Source of the DNA: Calothrix sp. PCC 7716
GTDB lineage: Bacteria > Cyanobacteriota > Cyanobacteriia > Cyanobacteriales > Nostocaceae
Assembly: GCF_019977735.1 (NCBI RefSeq)
Contig: NZ_AP025018.1
Location: 8,250,580-8,314,579 of the forward strand
DNA: 64,000 bases
Reading direction: 5' to 3'
Made by a program: the position numbers and the translations under genes. How positions within the stretch are numbered: position 1 is the stretch's first letter; every line of letters starts with the position of its first letter. This document shows, piece after piece, positions 8,867 through 17,935 of this stretch. The notes beneath the pieces are model-generated. The model worked only from the letters and a program-made list of their open reading frames with translations. It was not told where the DNA came from and searched no databases.

Positions 8867-9301
8867 AATAGTTCTCAGTAAAGGTTTTTGTGTTTATTTT
8901 TGGTAGTCGGGTTGTTATCCCTTCTATTACTTATATATGTCTATGTTTTTCAACTTATGCATTTTGTCCCTTGTTTTAGGAACAACTCTTACTACAGTTA
9001 CCAAACTTAACTTTCCGGACAGTATGGTAAAATTTGGCAACGGATATAACAAATGTAACGGATAGCTCGCAAAACCGTCGCAAAATCGTAGGTTGGGTGG
9101 AGGCAATAGTTTACGTAGTATGCCGTTATCCGAAGGGTAGGGTAGCTTACATCTTGCACATGCCCGCTTATTGAGAATTAGAGAGCTTGTAATGCTTATT
9201 ATTAGGTAGGGTGGGCGATGGGATGTGTTTCTTAGGAGGTAGGCACAACCCAACATAAATATTAGTATTTAAGTTTATGTAGTAAATAAATACTACTTTA
9301 G

Positions 9302-9505
9302 TTAATTCTGGGGTTGGTTTGCAACGGCCGCTTGTCCTGACTTTTCACGACATGTTAAAAACCTCTCCTTCAAACCCTCTGCTACATATCCGCTAAAATC
9401 ATCCAAGTGAGGAATTATATCATCACTGTCGCAAGCATCTGTTAGTTGTCGAATAGTCGGAACCTCTAGTGGTTTTCCTTGTAGGATTTGCCTTTCTTTC
9501 GTTTA
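9302..9505 (-). pseudogene. Gene fragment lacking a start
   Basis: An open frame without ATG reads ERQILQGKPLEVPTIRQ, then LTDACDSDDIIPHLDDFSG, YVAEGLKERFLTC and ends REKSGQAAVANQPQN. It looks like real protein (good hydrophobic periodicity, balanced composition) but has no start codon and a stop close upstream. I take it as the 3' end of a truncated gene. The family is not recognised. Confidence 0.35.
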
Positions 9506-9594
9506 AAGCATTCCTAAATATGGAGAGGCGCCCCAACTTTCCTCTCTGGCAAAAGCATTGTAGTTTGGAAGTAGTCTTTTACAACAAGCTTTTC

Positions 9595-9882
9595 TCAAAG
9601 GTTTTCCCAAGCAGGAAAAATGGATGCTGTATCTGGCAGAAGCACAAAACAGTTTTTAAGTTGCTCCAGTTCGTATAAAGCATCAGCAAACGATAAACCT
9701 AACCCATTAACTTCTATCGGGCGAGTTGCTACCACCCAAAACTCAATCAGATTTTGCGGTATAATACATAATGTTTCGTCTTGCTCTAACAAAATTCTTA
9801 TTGCTTGAAGTGAAGATTCGTGCATTGGATGAGCCTGTTGGATACTCCGCAATAAAACATTTGTATCAATCAAATAACTCAT
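9595..9882 (-). pseudogene. vapC: Truncated PIN-domain VapC-type toxin
   Basis: 95 residues, against 130-145 for normal VapC. The start MSYLIDTNVLLRS carries the first catalytic Asp, and NLIEFWVVATRP carries the conserved Glu. It stops after FPAWENL, before the region that should carry the remaining acidic residues (the usual HDARLVAAM-like helix and following Asp), so RNase activity is unlikely. It overlaps the antitoxin gene by 4 bp (ATGA), the normal vapBC arrangement. The 120 bases after the stop give no recognisable continuation, so the 3' end was lost rather than only frameshifted. Confidence 0.7.
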
Positions 9883-10154
9883 AGCATTTCATCTTCTCTA
9901 GTATAAATGCTTTCACGGCTAATTGCTTCGTCTGTTAAAAGTGGCGCCTTTATTCGGGAGTGGCTCCTAGCCCAATTTACAAATCTTTCTGCTCGCTCAG
10001 TAGGCGATAGTGTAAGGGGTGTAGGTTGTGGTGATGTGCCTACTAAACTTTCGACTAAAGTTTTCAACAGCGCTTCGACAGATGTCCCCTGAGCTGCGGC
10101 TTGAGCTATTAAGCGTGATTCAATTTCAGGTTCCAGTTCAAGTAAGATAGCCAT
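9879..10154 (-). CDS. vapB: VapB-like ribbon-helix-helix antitoxin
   Basis: 91 residues from MAILLELEPEIESRL; the longer in-frame start at 10184 adds an unlikely FNFWYL peptide. The N-terminal ELEPEIESRLIAQAAAQGTSVEALLKTLVE is a ribbon-helix-helix DNA-binding unit; the C-terminal SRIKAPLLTDEAISRESIYTREDEML is the toxin-binding tail. Its stop overlaps the vapC start. With the toxin truncated, the antitoxin is probably a harmless remnant or a repressor only. Confidence 0.75.
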   Translation of the reverse strand: MAILLELEPEIESRLIAQAAAQGTSVEALLKTLVESLVGTSPQPTPLTLSPTERAERFVNWARSHSRIKAPLLTDEAISRESIYTREDEML

Positions 10155-10733
10155 AATTAAGTACCAAAAATTAAATAAAATCAAAATTTATATAAACTTA
10201 ATCAACTTAATAACGTTCATTATAAACGGTGTTCGATGGAGTGAAAACACAATAATAAGCATATATTGAAATCCTAGTTACTTTCATTCTAGAGTGGCGG
10301 CTTTATTTAATTTTATTTGAGCGATTACTAAAAAGTATAACTTCGTGTGCAACTTACGGACACAAACCTTTTTTCTTATCAGGATAGCGTCCTGGCTTGC
10401 AATCAGCAAAACAAACATGCTTCTGTATCGAGGAAGCTAGCTATTGCCATCTCAATGACTGCTTCTATAGGATACTCAATTGCCGTAGCGCGGGCAATTA
10501 AGGTAGCTTGAATTCTTTCAGTCCGACGTTCCAACCCGGATTTTAGCATCGGCTTTATTAAGTTGCTCTTTTTGTTTTGCTTGCATTGCTTTACTGTGTA
10601 CTTGGAATTTGGACGTTAGTTTCCCTGCGGGACATTCCGTGAACGCACTCGCGCTCCACCCAACCTACCTACCATCTATCCGTTACATCCGTTGCCCACT
10701 TGACTTTGTTGTAAACTTCACGTTACACTATTT
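10155..10733. other. Gene-poor stretch with decayed coding remnants
   Basis: About 580 bases without an intact gene. Around 10209-10237 are two partial copies of the TetR operator (AATAACGTTCATTATAA and a GTTCGATGG half). On the minus strand around 10370-10580 short broken frames such as LNKADAKIRVGTSDRK suggest an old, heavily decayed gene. From 10600 to 10700 the sequence resembles dispersed cyanobacterial intergenic repeats. Confidence 0.4.
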
Positions 10734-10753
10734 TATAACGAGCGTTCAATATA
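10734..10753. promoter_or_regulatory. TetR operator, site 1 (autoregulation)
   Basis: 20-bp imperfect palindrome TATAACGAGCGTTCAATATA, 14 bp before the tetR ATG. It matches sites at 13025-13042 and 21880-21899 (consensus TATAACRAACGTTCGWTATA). Its position over the start region fits autorepression. Confidence 0.7.
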
Positions 10754-10767
10754 AAAAATTATGTATT

Positions 10768-11349
10768 ATGCCAAAGATAGTAGACCACGATTTGTACCGT
10801 AAGGAGTTACTGAGTAAGTGTTTTGACTTGTTTGCTGCTAAGGGGTATGGGTCGATAACGATGCGTGAAATTGCGAAGGAGTTAAATGTTTCGACGGGGA
10901 CTCTATATCACTATTTTCCCAATAAAAAGGCTTTATTTGAGCAGTTGGTAGAAGATATGGTACAGAATGAGCTTTCTATTGCAACTGCGGAGTGGGAGAC
11001 GTTAAAGACTCGACAGGAACGCGCGTCCGCTTTGGGTAAGTATTTAAATGGTAATCTTGATTATCATATTAAAAGTAGTTATTTAATGATTGATTTTTCA
11101 CAGCATCAAGATTCTGAAGGTTATATAGATAGTGAATTTTGGCGCCGTTTATGCGACCGTTATCAAGGTGCCATTTATGACTTTTTAGGTGTAGAAGACC
11201 GCGCACTTGCTGATTTTATCATGTGTTTTGTTGATGGAGTGATTTTGGAGAGGTTACTTGGTATAAATACGATTGATGTTGTTGAACAATGTACGCTGAT
11301 GGGTAAGATGGTTGATGCTTATTTAGAAAAGTATGGTTTTAATTCATAG
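10768..11349 (+). CDS. TetR-family transcriptional regulator
   Basis: 193 residues from MPKIVDHDLYRKELLSK. The start at 10768 is chosen because the sequence before it in this frame is repeat-like and contains the operator. Helix-turn-helix: YGSITMREIAKELNVSTGTLYHYFPNKKALFEQ (about 24-56, family signature). The C-terminal ligand domain is all helical and unassigned. The operator lies in its own leader and before the GNAT-devC and devA genes, so it very likely represses an export system and is released by a small molecule. It may share a transcript with devB. Confidence 0.9.
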   Translation: MPKIVDHDLYRKELLSKCFDLFAAKGYGSITMREIAKELNVSTGTLYHYFPNKKALFEQLVEDMVQNELSIATAEWETLKTRQERASALGKYLNGNLDYHIKSSYLMIDFSQHQDSEGYIDSEFWRRLCDRYQGAIYDFLGVEDRALADFIMCFVDGVILERLLGINTIDVVEQCTLMGKMVDAYLEKYGFNS

Positions 11350-11358
11350 GAGTTTATT

Positions 11359-11421
11359 ATGATAAGTCAGCTGATTCCTGTTGTTTATTTTTTGGTGGAA
11401 CGATTTTTTAAAGAGGATTGA
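11359..11421 (+). CDS. Possible 20-residue peptide after tetR
   Basis: A tiny frame reading MISQLIPVVYFLVERFFKED, with a good AGGAG box 5 bp upstream that overlaps the tetR stop. It is amphipathic and hydrophobic in the middle. The strong ribosome site is the only support; it may be translated, or be the start of a degraded gene. Confidence 0.25.
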   Translation: MISQLIPVVYFLVERFFKED

Positions 11422-11463
11422 ACCACAAAGACACCTTATCCGTTAACGTAAGCGTAAACGCAG

Positions 11464-11511
11464 TTTTCCCGTAGGGTAGCTTTCCCGCAGGGTAGTTTTC
11501 CCGAAGGGTAG
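11464..11511. repeat. Three tandem TTTCCCGNAGGGTAG repeats
   Basis: Three adjacent 15-16-bp units TTTTCCCGTAGGGTAG, TTTCCCGCAGGGTAG and TTTTCCCGAAGGGTAG. Each contains a small palindrome (CCCGNAGGG). Single copies occur near 9130 and 22815. This is a dispersed short tandem repeat of the cyanobacterial type; the surrounding 11422-11613 has no gene. Confidence 0.6.
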
Positions 11512-11613
11512 GGTAGGACACAAAGAAAGAAGGAAAGAAGAGAGGAATTTTTGGGAATTATAGTAGAGACGCGATGTTCCTCGCGTCTGTACATCTATAT
11601 ATAGAGGGGAAGT

Positions 11614-13005
11614 ATGAGTTTTAAAGTATCTCTCAAGTCTTTTAATGGTTGGATGGTTGGAATGATGCTTGCCGCTACTGCTGCTACTGGTGGTGTATTA
11701 TATTATGGCACCCAGCAGTTTGGTTTAAGTGGTAAGCCTGTTGAAAAGCCTGTTGAATTACCTCCTGTTACGAAAGTTAGTGCTTTAGGGCGCCTAGAAC
11801 CTGAAGCTGAAATAATTAAGTTATCGGCGCCTATCCCTTTAGATGGTGATAGAGTAGCTAGGGTGTTGGTGAAAGAAGGTGAGACGGTTAAACAAAGTCA
11901 GGTTGTTGCTGTATTAGATTCAAGAGCTAGATTACAGGATGCTTTACTCGTTGCTCAAAAACAAGTCAGTATGGCAGAGGCAAAATTGGCACAAGTACAA
12001 GCTGGCGCCAAAACTGGACAAATTCAAGCTCAAAAAGCTACAGTAGCTAGGCTAAAAGCTCAATCTGTTGGTGATAAGGTTGGACAACAAGAAATTATTG
12101 CTCGGTTAGAAGCTCAATGGCAAGGTGATAAACAAGCACAGTTAGAAAATATCGCTCGGTTAGAAGCACAAGCACAAGGTGATAGACAAGCACAACTTGC
12201 CACTATTAGTAGGTTGGAAGCTGAGTTGAATAATGCAAATTCGGAATTAGGACGTTATCAACAACTATATAATGAAGGGGCAATCTCAATTTCGCTGTTC
12301 GATGGTAAACGGTTGAGTGTGGAAACTGCGAAACAGCAACTTAACGAAGCTCAAGCTGTGTTGAAAAGGATTGATACTACTTCCCTTAGAGAAATTAGTG
12401 AAGCGAAAGCTGTTTTGCGACGTATTGATGCAACTAATAGTAAACAGGTTAGTGAAGCAAGAGTTGCGCTAAATCGAATTAACGCAACTGGCAATGAACA
12501 AATTAGCGAGGCTCAAGCTACATTAAATAGTATCGCTGAAGTTCGCCCTGTGGATGTTCAAGCTGCACAAACTGAAGTTGATAATGCTATCGCTGCTACT
12601 AAACGTGCAGAAACTGAATTAGAACAATCTTACATTCGGGCGCCAAATCATGGACAAATTCTCAAAATTCATACCCGTCCTGGAGAAAAGATTGGTGATA
12701 ACGGAATTGCAGATTTGGCACAAACGAGTCAAATGGTAGCAATTGCTGAAGTTTATCAAAGCGATATTGCTAAAATTAAACTTGGACAAACGGCTAAGGT
12801 AACAGGACAAGCGTTCCAAGGTGAAGTCAAAGGCACTGTATCACAAATTGGCTTACAAGTGAACCGTCAAAACACTTTTGCTAACCAACCAGGAGAAAAC
12901 CTCGACCGTCGTGTCGTCGAAGTCAAAATTCGTATAGACCCTGAAGATAACTCCCGTGTCGCTGGGTTGACTAATTTACAAGTTCAAACTTCGATTGATT
13001 TGTAA
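11614..13005 (+). CDS. devB: DevB-type membrane fusion protein of an ABC exporter
   Basis: 463 residues, HlyD/RND-MFP superfamily. One N-terminal transmembrane helix (about 14-34), then the conserved SALGRLEPEAEIIKLSAP start of DevB proteins, a split lipoyl-like domain (VARVLVKEGETVKQSQVVAVLDS and SYIRAPNHGQILKIHTRPGEKI), and between them a long coiled coil (about 105-330) with internal repeats of RLEAQ-GDKQAQ. Such proteins bridge an inner-membrane ABC pump to a TolC-like channel. In heterocyst formers DevBCA exports envelope glycolipids; this copy is a paralog under TetR control, so the substrate is open. GGGGA precedes the ATG. It shares a direction with tetR. Confidence 0.88.
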   Translation: MSFKVSLKSFNGWMVGMMLAATAATGGVLYYGTQQFGLSGKPVEKPVELPPVTKVSALGRLEPEAEIIKLSAPIPLDGDRVARVLVKEGETVKQSQVVAVLDSRARLQDALLVAQKQVSMAEAKLAQVQAGAKTGQIQAQKATVARLKAQSVGDKVGQQEIIARLEAQWQGDKQAQLENIARLEAQAQGDRQAQLATISRLEAELNNANSELGRYQQLYNEGAISISLFDGKRLSVETAKQQLNEAQAVLKRIDTTSLREISEAKAVLRRIDATNSKQVSEARVALNRINATGNEQISEAQATLNSIAEVRPVDVQAAQTEVDNAIAATKRAETELEQSYIRAPNHGQILKIHTRPGEKIGDNGIADLAQTSQMVAIAEVYQSDIAKIKLGQTAKVTGQAFQGEVKGTVSQIGLQVNRQNTFANQPGENLDRRVVEVKIRIDPEDNSRVAGLTNLQVQTSIDL

Positions 13006-13024
13006 CGTTTTATTACTCTAATTC

Positions 13025-13042
13025 ATAACGAATGTTCGTTAT
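13025..13042. promoter_or_regulatory. TetR operator, site 2
   Basis: Near-perfect palindrome with 8-bp arms ATAACGAA and TTCGTTAT around a TG centre, 18 bp before the GNAT start. It is the most symmetric of the three sites and so likely the strongest. It implies a separate regulated promoter for GNAT-devC. Confidence 0.75.
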
Positions 13043-13059
13043 AAAGAAGGAAGTCAAAT

Positions 13060-13674
13060 ATGCAAGCAACAATAACTAAGCTTGAAAGATCACAAGTCAA
13101 CCAAGCTATCAAAGTTTTAGGTCATGCTTTTCGTCAAGACCCCATTTTTAATTATTTGCTGTCAGATAATTCTACTAATGCGCTCTTGTGGTTACTTCGT
13201 GTTGCTTTGAGACATAGCCATTCTTATAACCATACTTATATAACTACTACCAATACTGGTGAATTACAAGGTGTTGCATCTTGGATACCCCCCGAAGGTT
13301 CTGGTGGCAGTGTTACACGTATATTACAAGCAGGCGCCTTAATTTTACCGTTCAAACTGGGAATATCAAGGTTTTCACGCGCGCTTTCTTGGTCTTGGGC
13401 AATGGAAGAACTGCATAAACGCAATATGTCGTCAAAACCTCATTGGTATTTATCGCTGTTGGGTGTTTCACCAAGTTGTCAAGGATGTGGAATAGGTAGT
13501 TTATTAATTGAACCGATATTGAAACAAGCTTATAGTGACGGGTTGCCAATTTATTTGGAAACTTCAACCGAACTCGCTGTACGGTTTTATCAAAAGCATG
13601 GGTTTAAGGTTGTTTGGGGTGGTGAGTTATTAAAAGGTAGTCCTTATTTGTGGGCAATGGAAAGGGTGGCATAA
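13060..13674 (+). CDS. GNAT-family N-acetyltransferase
   Basis: 204 residues. The acetyl-CoA binding motif A is WYLSLLGVSPSCQGCGIGSLLIEPILKQA (about 129-157, with the Q-x-x-G-x-G/A turn), followed by LPIYLETSTELAVRFYQKHGFKVV, the usual motif B. It is related to the RimI-like enzymes often encoded near drug exporters. It lies 2 bp upstream of devC and downstream of the operator, so the two are probably one transcript. A detoxifying acetylation of the exported compound is a reasonable guess. Confidence 0.85.
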   Translation: MQATITKLERSQVNQAIKVLGHAFRQDPIFNYLLSDNSTNALLWLLRVALRHSHSYNHTYITTTNTGELQGVASWIPPEGSGGSVTRILQAGALILPFKLGISRFSRALSWSWAMEELHKRNMSSKPHWYLSLLGVSPSCQGCGIGSLLIEPILKQAYSDGLPIYLETSTELAVRFYQKHGFKVVWGGELLKGSPYLWAMERVA

Positions 13675-13676
13675 TT

Positions 13677-14843
13677 ATGAGATTATTTAGTAAGAAAAAA
13701 ACACCGTTAGCTTGGCGCCAGTTGATGAAAGAAAAAACTCGTCTTGCTATTGCGGTAGCGGGAATTGCGTTTGCTGATATATTAATGTTAATTCAGATGG
13801 GGTTTGAAGGCGCCTTATATGATGCTTCGATACAACCGCATCGTAACCTACAAGCTGATTTAGTGTTGATTGACCCGCAAATGCAAACTTTATTTTCGGT
13901 AAAAGATTTTGCGCGGGAACGATTATATCAAACTTTGGCGTATGATGGTGTTGAGTCGGTAACTCCAGTATATATTTCCACCGGACAATGGCGTAATCCG
14001 CAAACTCGTTTGGAAAGGGCTATTTTGGTATGGGGTGTTGACCCAACTAAACCAACGTTCAAAATGCCAGAAGTGAATAAGCGACTCGAAAGCATTAAAC
14101 CGTTAAATAGTGTGTTGTTTGATATTGCGGGTCGTCCTGACTATGGTGTTAATAGTGATGAGTTTAAGAAAACTAACAGGTTTGATACCGAGTTGAACGG
14201 TAAAGCTATTAATGTGACTGGTTTGTTTGTAAATGGCGCCTCGTTTGCAGCAGATGGTAATGTAATTACGAGTGAATCTACATTTATGCAGCTTTTTCCA
14301 AGTAGCAAACCAGAAAAAATAGCTGTTGGGTTGATTAACTTGAAAGATAATGCCAATATTCTCAGGGTGCAAAAACAGCTTGCTGCATCTTTACCCAAAG
14401 ATGTTTCGGTACTGACTACCGAAGAGTTTGCCCAAATTGAAAAGAAATATTGGGCAGAAGGTACAGCAATAGGATTTATTTTCGGTTTGGGTGTCAGTGT
14501 CGGGTTTATTGTGGGAATTGTAATTGTCTATCAAATTCTTTATTCTGATGTTTCAGAACATTTACCTGAGTACGCAACACTCAAAGCAATGGGATATACA
14601 GATGGTTTTCTGCTGCGGGTTTTGATACAAGAGTCGTTGCTTTTAGCTGTTCTAGGTTATATACCTAGTTTTATTGCTGCTATTGGATTATATAGTCTTG
14701 CTGCTGGCGCCACAATGTTACCGATTGCCATGACGGTGGAACGTGCAATTAATGTTTTTGTTTTAACTGTAGCTATGTGTAGTATTTCTGGTGCTATTGC
14801 GATGCGAAAGTTACAATCTGCTGACCCTGCCGATATTTTTTAA
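13677..14843 (+). CDS. devC: DevC-type ABC exporter permease
   Basis: 388 residues from MRLFSKKKTPLAWRQLMKEKTRL; the longer frame from 13650 overlaps the GNAT gene and is rejected. Architecture of the MacB/DevC (FtsX-like) family: one N-terminal membrane helix (about 20-40), a large periplasmic domain (about 45-270) and three C-terminal membrane helices, with PEYATLKAMGY as the coupling region before the last two. It works with DevB and the ATPase DevA encoded at 21.9 kb. Its stop overlaps the convergent gene at 14840 by a few bases. Confidence 0.9.
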   Translation: MRLFSKKKTPLAWRQLMKEKTRLAIAVAGIAFADILMLIQMGFEGALYDASIQPHRNLQADLVLIDPQMQTLFSVKDFARERLYQTLAYDGVESVTPVYISTGQWRNPQTRLERAILVWGVDPTKPTFKMPEVNKRLESIKPLNSVLFDIAGRPDYGVNSDEFKKTNRFDTELNGKAINVTGLFVNGASFAADGNVITSESTFMQLFPSSKPEKIAVGLINLKDNANILRVQKQLAASLPKDVSVLTTEEFAQIEKKYWAEGTAIGFIFGLGVSVGFIVGIVIVYQILYSDVSEHLPEYATLKAMGYTDGFLLRVLIQESLLLAVLGYIPSFIAAIGLYSLAAGATMLPIAMTVERAINVFVLTVAMCSISGAIAMRKLQSADPADIF

Positions 14844-15523
14844 CTTTTGCGGATGGATACTAGTTGCAAGTCAATTTCGTTGCCTATCATTTGATAGTTA
14901 TAAGTCACTAAGAAAGATTGATTATATTTTCTGGAGTTGGGAACATATAATGTTGCTAACAAAGTTAATTGGTAGTTTGTCATTTTAAGTAAGTATTGAT
15001 TTCTATAAAAATCAATTACTACTCTATCTTGGTGTCTCAAAAACTTGACATTGCATGAATTGATGAGATAATCAAGTATATCATTCTGAAGTCGATTATA
15101 TATGTTAACTTGGGCGCCGTTTACACTAACTAGACAAGCATCGCGTGGCGCCCATCTACCATTATAAGTGATTAAGGCTACTTGTGAATCAGCCCGCCAA
15201 TTTGTAGTAATATTACCAAAACCTTGAGGACTACCACTACAAGAATAAAGGCTTGCAACTGGCTTATCACCTCGTATATCATACAAATAGTTTCTGGTTC
15301 TATTAGAATTAGTATTCTGACCCCATACTACTGTATATCGTGAATTTGGCGATATTAAATATTCTCGATGAAAGTCATATAGATAATATTTTGTGATTGC
15401 ACGTGCATTTTGACGCATAACCTGAGATTGTGTTCTTTTGGCTTCAACTTTTGCGTTTGGATTTATAATCAAGACAGCCAAAAATAAGAAACTCAAAGAA
15501 ACTCTAAGCACTGTTTTAAGCAT
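14840..15523 (-). CDS. Secreted hypothetical protein
   Basis: 227 residues with a signal peptide: MLKTVLRVSLSFLFLAVLIINPNAKVEAK, cleavage likely after VEA. The mature part is basic and rich in Tyr and Asn, without recognised motifs; the pattern of short beta strands (YTVVWGQ, SQVALITYNGRW, CLVSVNGAQVNIY) could be a small beta-propeller or beta-sandwich. It is convergent with devC. About 400 AT-rich bases (15524-15925) lie upstream with only short inverted repeats such as AATCAATCGTTGATT. Confidence 0.6.
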   Translation of the reverse strand: MLKTVLRVSLSFLFLAVLIINPNAKVEAKRTQSQVMRQNARAITKYYLYDFHREYLISPNSRYTVVWGQNTNSNRTRNYLYDIRGDKPVASLYSCSGSPQGFGNITTNWRADSQVALITYNGRWAPRDACLVSVNGAQVNIYNRLQNDILDYLINSCNVKFLRHQDRVVIDFYRNQYLLKMTNYQLTLLATLYVPNSRKYNQSFLVTYNYQMIGNEIDLQLVSIRKS

Positions 15524-15925
15524 ATTTACTTTGTCTAATATTTATTTAGCTTTTAACTGTATCTTATTTTCATCTTATCCGGTTTACTTAAACAATTAAG
15601 TGATACATCAAACAATGAATTTATTGTTTAAAAAGCAATATTAATCAACTGTTGAGGCACCGATAAAACTATGATTACTCTTTATTAATCAATCGTTGAT
15701 TGCAGACATAAAGTAGTAAAAACCTGATTTATTCTTAACTACCTCTTAATTTCTCTGTATAATTTTTAAAGTAAATTAGATATGGGTTTCAGTTATGTAA
15801 TTTTTATATATAGAATTTATGTGTTAATACTAGTAGTGTTTGGGTAAGTTAATGACCGTAAATCTAAAAAAATCAAATGTTAGTGAAATTTAGTTGTATC
15901 TATTGGATGTGTAGAGGAAAACAAA

Positions 15926-16429
15926 ATGTTTGACAACTTACTTCCACCTTTAAATGAGCATAATTTACCGTATCCAGACACAATACATCCTATTGTTGTT
16001 CACTTCGTAATCGCGATGGTTTTATTTGCTGTAATTTGTGATTTTGTGGGTTTGGCAACTCGGAATTATAAACTTTATGAGGTGAGTTGGTGGAACATGT
16101 GTTTCGCCACGGTTTCGATATTTATTGCGATTATATTTGGTCAAATCGAAGCTGGTCTATCTTTGGCATACGATGCAGTAGAACCTGTATTGAATTTACA
16201 TACTTTGATCGGTTGGTCGCTGTCGGGAATTATTGCAGCTATTACAGGATGGCGTTATATTATTCGGTTACGTGACCCTTTGAGAGTACCTACTTCTTAT
16301 TTAGCTGTTGGATTAGTTTTAACTGTCATTGTTTGCTTTCAAGTTTACCTTGGGGATAAGTTAGTTTGGGTGTATGGACTACATACGCAACCAGTTGTAG
16401 AAGCTATAAAACAAGGGGTTTTGCAATGA
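15926..16429 (+). CDS. DUF2231-like membrane protein, oxidase operon
   Basis: 167 residues, four predicted membrane helices. The start LPYPDTIHPIVVHFVIAMVLFAVICD, with a His pair in a helix, is typical of the DUF2231-type membrane proteins that bind heme or accompany oxidases. It is the first of an apparent five-gene operon with the terminal oxidase, and its TGA overlaps the ATG of the paralogous next gene. GGAAA precedes the ATG. A role in electron delivery or assembly is inference from context. Confidence 0.75.
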   Translation: MFDNLLPPLNEHNLPYPDTIHPIVVHFVIAMVLFAVICDFVGLATRNYKLYEVSWWNMCFATVSIFIAIIFGQIEAGLSLAYDAVEPVLNLHTLIGWSLSGIIAAITGWRYIIRLRDPLRVPTSYLAVGLVLTVIVCFQVYLGDKLVWVYGLHTQPVVEAIKQGVLQ

Positions 16430-17031
16430 ATCATGGTTTGATTGAACAAATTAAATCACAACTTGGCGCCAATGGGTTGCCTTATGCAATACCAATTCAT
16501 CCCAATTTGGTGCATTTAACATTGGGATTATTTATTGTAGCAGTAACTTTTGATATTGTCGGCGCCTTTTATGTGTTGGAAAAGCCAGTTTTTAAATTTT
16601 TGGCAATTCCTGCGACTCGTGCGAGCTTGTTCGATGTTGGTTGGTACAATATGCTCGCTTGTGCAATTATTACGTTTTTTACAGTCGCAGCAGGTTTTTA
16701 CGAAATTATGCTGGCACAACCATCAGCTGATATTAAGAGCGCTTGGGGTTTACAAGCTTTTGAAACTATGCTTTGGCATGGTGTTGGTGGTGTTGTTTTA
16801 CTAACGCTAATTGTTGTCATGACGGTTTGGCGAGGGTTTCAGCGCTACGTATGGCGTAAAGACCGAGGACAACAAGTTCAGTGGAGTTATTTAGCTGTGG
16901 GATTGGTGATTATGTTTTTGATGTATCTTCATGGTACATTAGGCGCCCATTTAGCTGGTGAGTTTGGTGTTCACAATACCGCTGTTAGGTTATTGCGGAT
17001 GGGTGAAGATGTTAATGCGGTGTTGAAATAA
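16426..17031 (+). CDS. Second DUF2231-like membrane protein, oxidase operon
   Basis: 201 residues from MNHGLIEQIKSQL; the longer frame start at 16366 lies inside the preceding gene. Four membrane helices with LPYAIPIHPNLVHLTLGLFIVAV, clearly homologous to the start of the preceding protein, plus extra histidines (WHGVGG, LHGTLGAHLAGEFGVHN). ATGA overlap upstream and 2 bp to coxB downstream show tight co-translation. Two such genes before coxBAC is an arrangement I associate with cyanobacterial alternative oxidase operons. Confidence 0.75.
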   Translation: MNHGLIEQIKSQLGANGLPYAIPIHPNLVHLTLGLFIVAVTFDIVGAFYVLEKPVFKFLAIPATRASLFDVGWYNMLACAIITFFTVAAGFYEIMLAQPSADIKSAWGLQAFETMLWHGVGGVVLLTLIVVMTVWRGFQRYVWRKDRGQQVQWSYLAVGLVIMFLMYLHGTLGAHLAGEFGVHNTAVRLLRMGEDVNAVLK

Positions 17032-17033
17032 TT

Positions 17034-17933
17034 ATGAAAATTCGTACTATTGTAACCTTGATTATTGTTACATTAGCTTTGAGTGCTGTGAGTTTATGGA
17101 TGGGAAATTTGTCACATTCTTGGTTTCCACCCCAAGCAACAGCAGAGTCTTTACTAATTGATGATTTGTTTAGCTTTTTGGTGACGTTGGGGACTTTTAT
17201 CTTTTTCGGAGTGACGGGTACTCTTACTTATTCAGTTCTGTTTCAACGTGCAGGTAAATATGATATTAGTGACGGGCCTCCAATTGAGGGGAACGTCAAA
17301 TTAGAAATTATTTGGACTGCAATTCCTTTTTTCTTGGTGATTTGGATAGGCGCCTATAGCTATCAAATATACGACCAAATGGGAATTATTGGACCGATGG
17401 AACATGTACATCTAATGCAGTCCGCAGAAGCTGCTTCGATGGATACACCATCTAAGAAAATTACAGAAGTAGAAGTCATTGCCAAACAGTGGTCTTGGGA
17501 GTTTCGCTATAAAGGCGCCAATGTTAGTAGTACAGAGTTACATTTACCTAGCGCGCAACGAGTTCGCTTGAAGTTGACTTCTGCTGATGTAATACACGGG
17601 TTGTATATTCCAGCTTTTAGATTGAAGCAAGATATTATTCCTCAAGAAGTTATAGATTTTGAATTTACTCCTATACGTGTGGGTAAATATCGTCTTCGTG
17701 ATTCCCAATTTAGCGGGACTTATTTTGCGGCAATGCAAACCAATGTAGTTGTGGAAACACCTGAAGATTTTAGTACTTGGTTAGTTCAGGCAGCGAAACT
17801 TGAGCCAAAACCTTCATATAATCAGGCTTTTGCTGAGTATGAACAGCAAAGTAAACAAGCTATAAAAGGTTGGAATAGTGTGTCACCTGCTACACCTCCA
17901 ATTGTTAATTATCCCAGTCAGCAAGAAAGCTAA
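17034..17933 (+). CDS. coxB: Oxidase subunit II without CuA (ARTO type)
   Basis: 299 residues. N-terminal membrane helices (about 5-24, 42-66, 92-112), then the cupredoxin domain: EVEVIAKQWSWEFRYKGA, VIHGLYIPAFRLKQDIIP, and GKYRLRDSQFSGTYFAAM. In CuA-containing subunit II that last segment carries a CxxxC pair; here the positions are Ser/Gln/Phe, so no CuA site can form. Loss of CuA marks the alternative respiratory terminal oxidases of cyanobacteria, which accept electrons differently from aa3 oxidases and include heterocyst-linked enzymes. It follows the membrane genes by 2 bp and precedes coxA by 2 bp. Confidence 0.9.
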   Translation: MKIRTIVTLIIVTLALSAVSLWMGNLSHSWFPPQATAESLLIDDLFSFLVTLGTFIFFGVTGTLTYSVLFQRAGKYDISDGPPIEGNVKLEIIWTAIPFFLVIWIGAYSYQIYDQMGIIGPMEHVHLMQSAEAASMDTPSKKITEVEVIAKQWSWEFRYKGANVSSTELHLPSAQRVRLKLTSADVIHGLYIPAFRLKQDIIPQEVIDFEFTPIRVGKYRLRDSQFSGTYFAAMQTNVVVETPEDFSTWLVQAAKLEPKPSYNQAFAEYEQQSKQAIKGWNSVSPATPPIVNYPSQQES

Positions 17934-17935
17934 TT

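Noticed and set aside
8927-9256. 109-residue minus-strand frame
   Set aside because: Composition is unlike protein (Leu/Ser/Pro/Arg scatter), it runs through dispersed GGGTAGGGTAG-type repeats, and it has no ribosome site.
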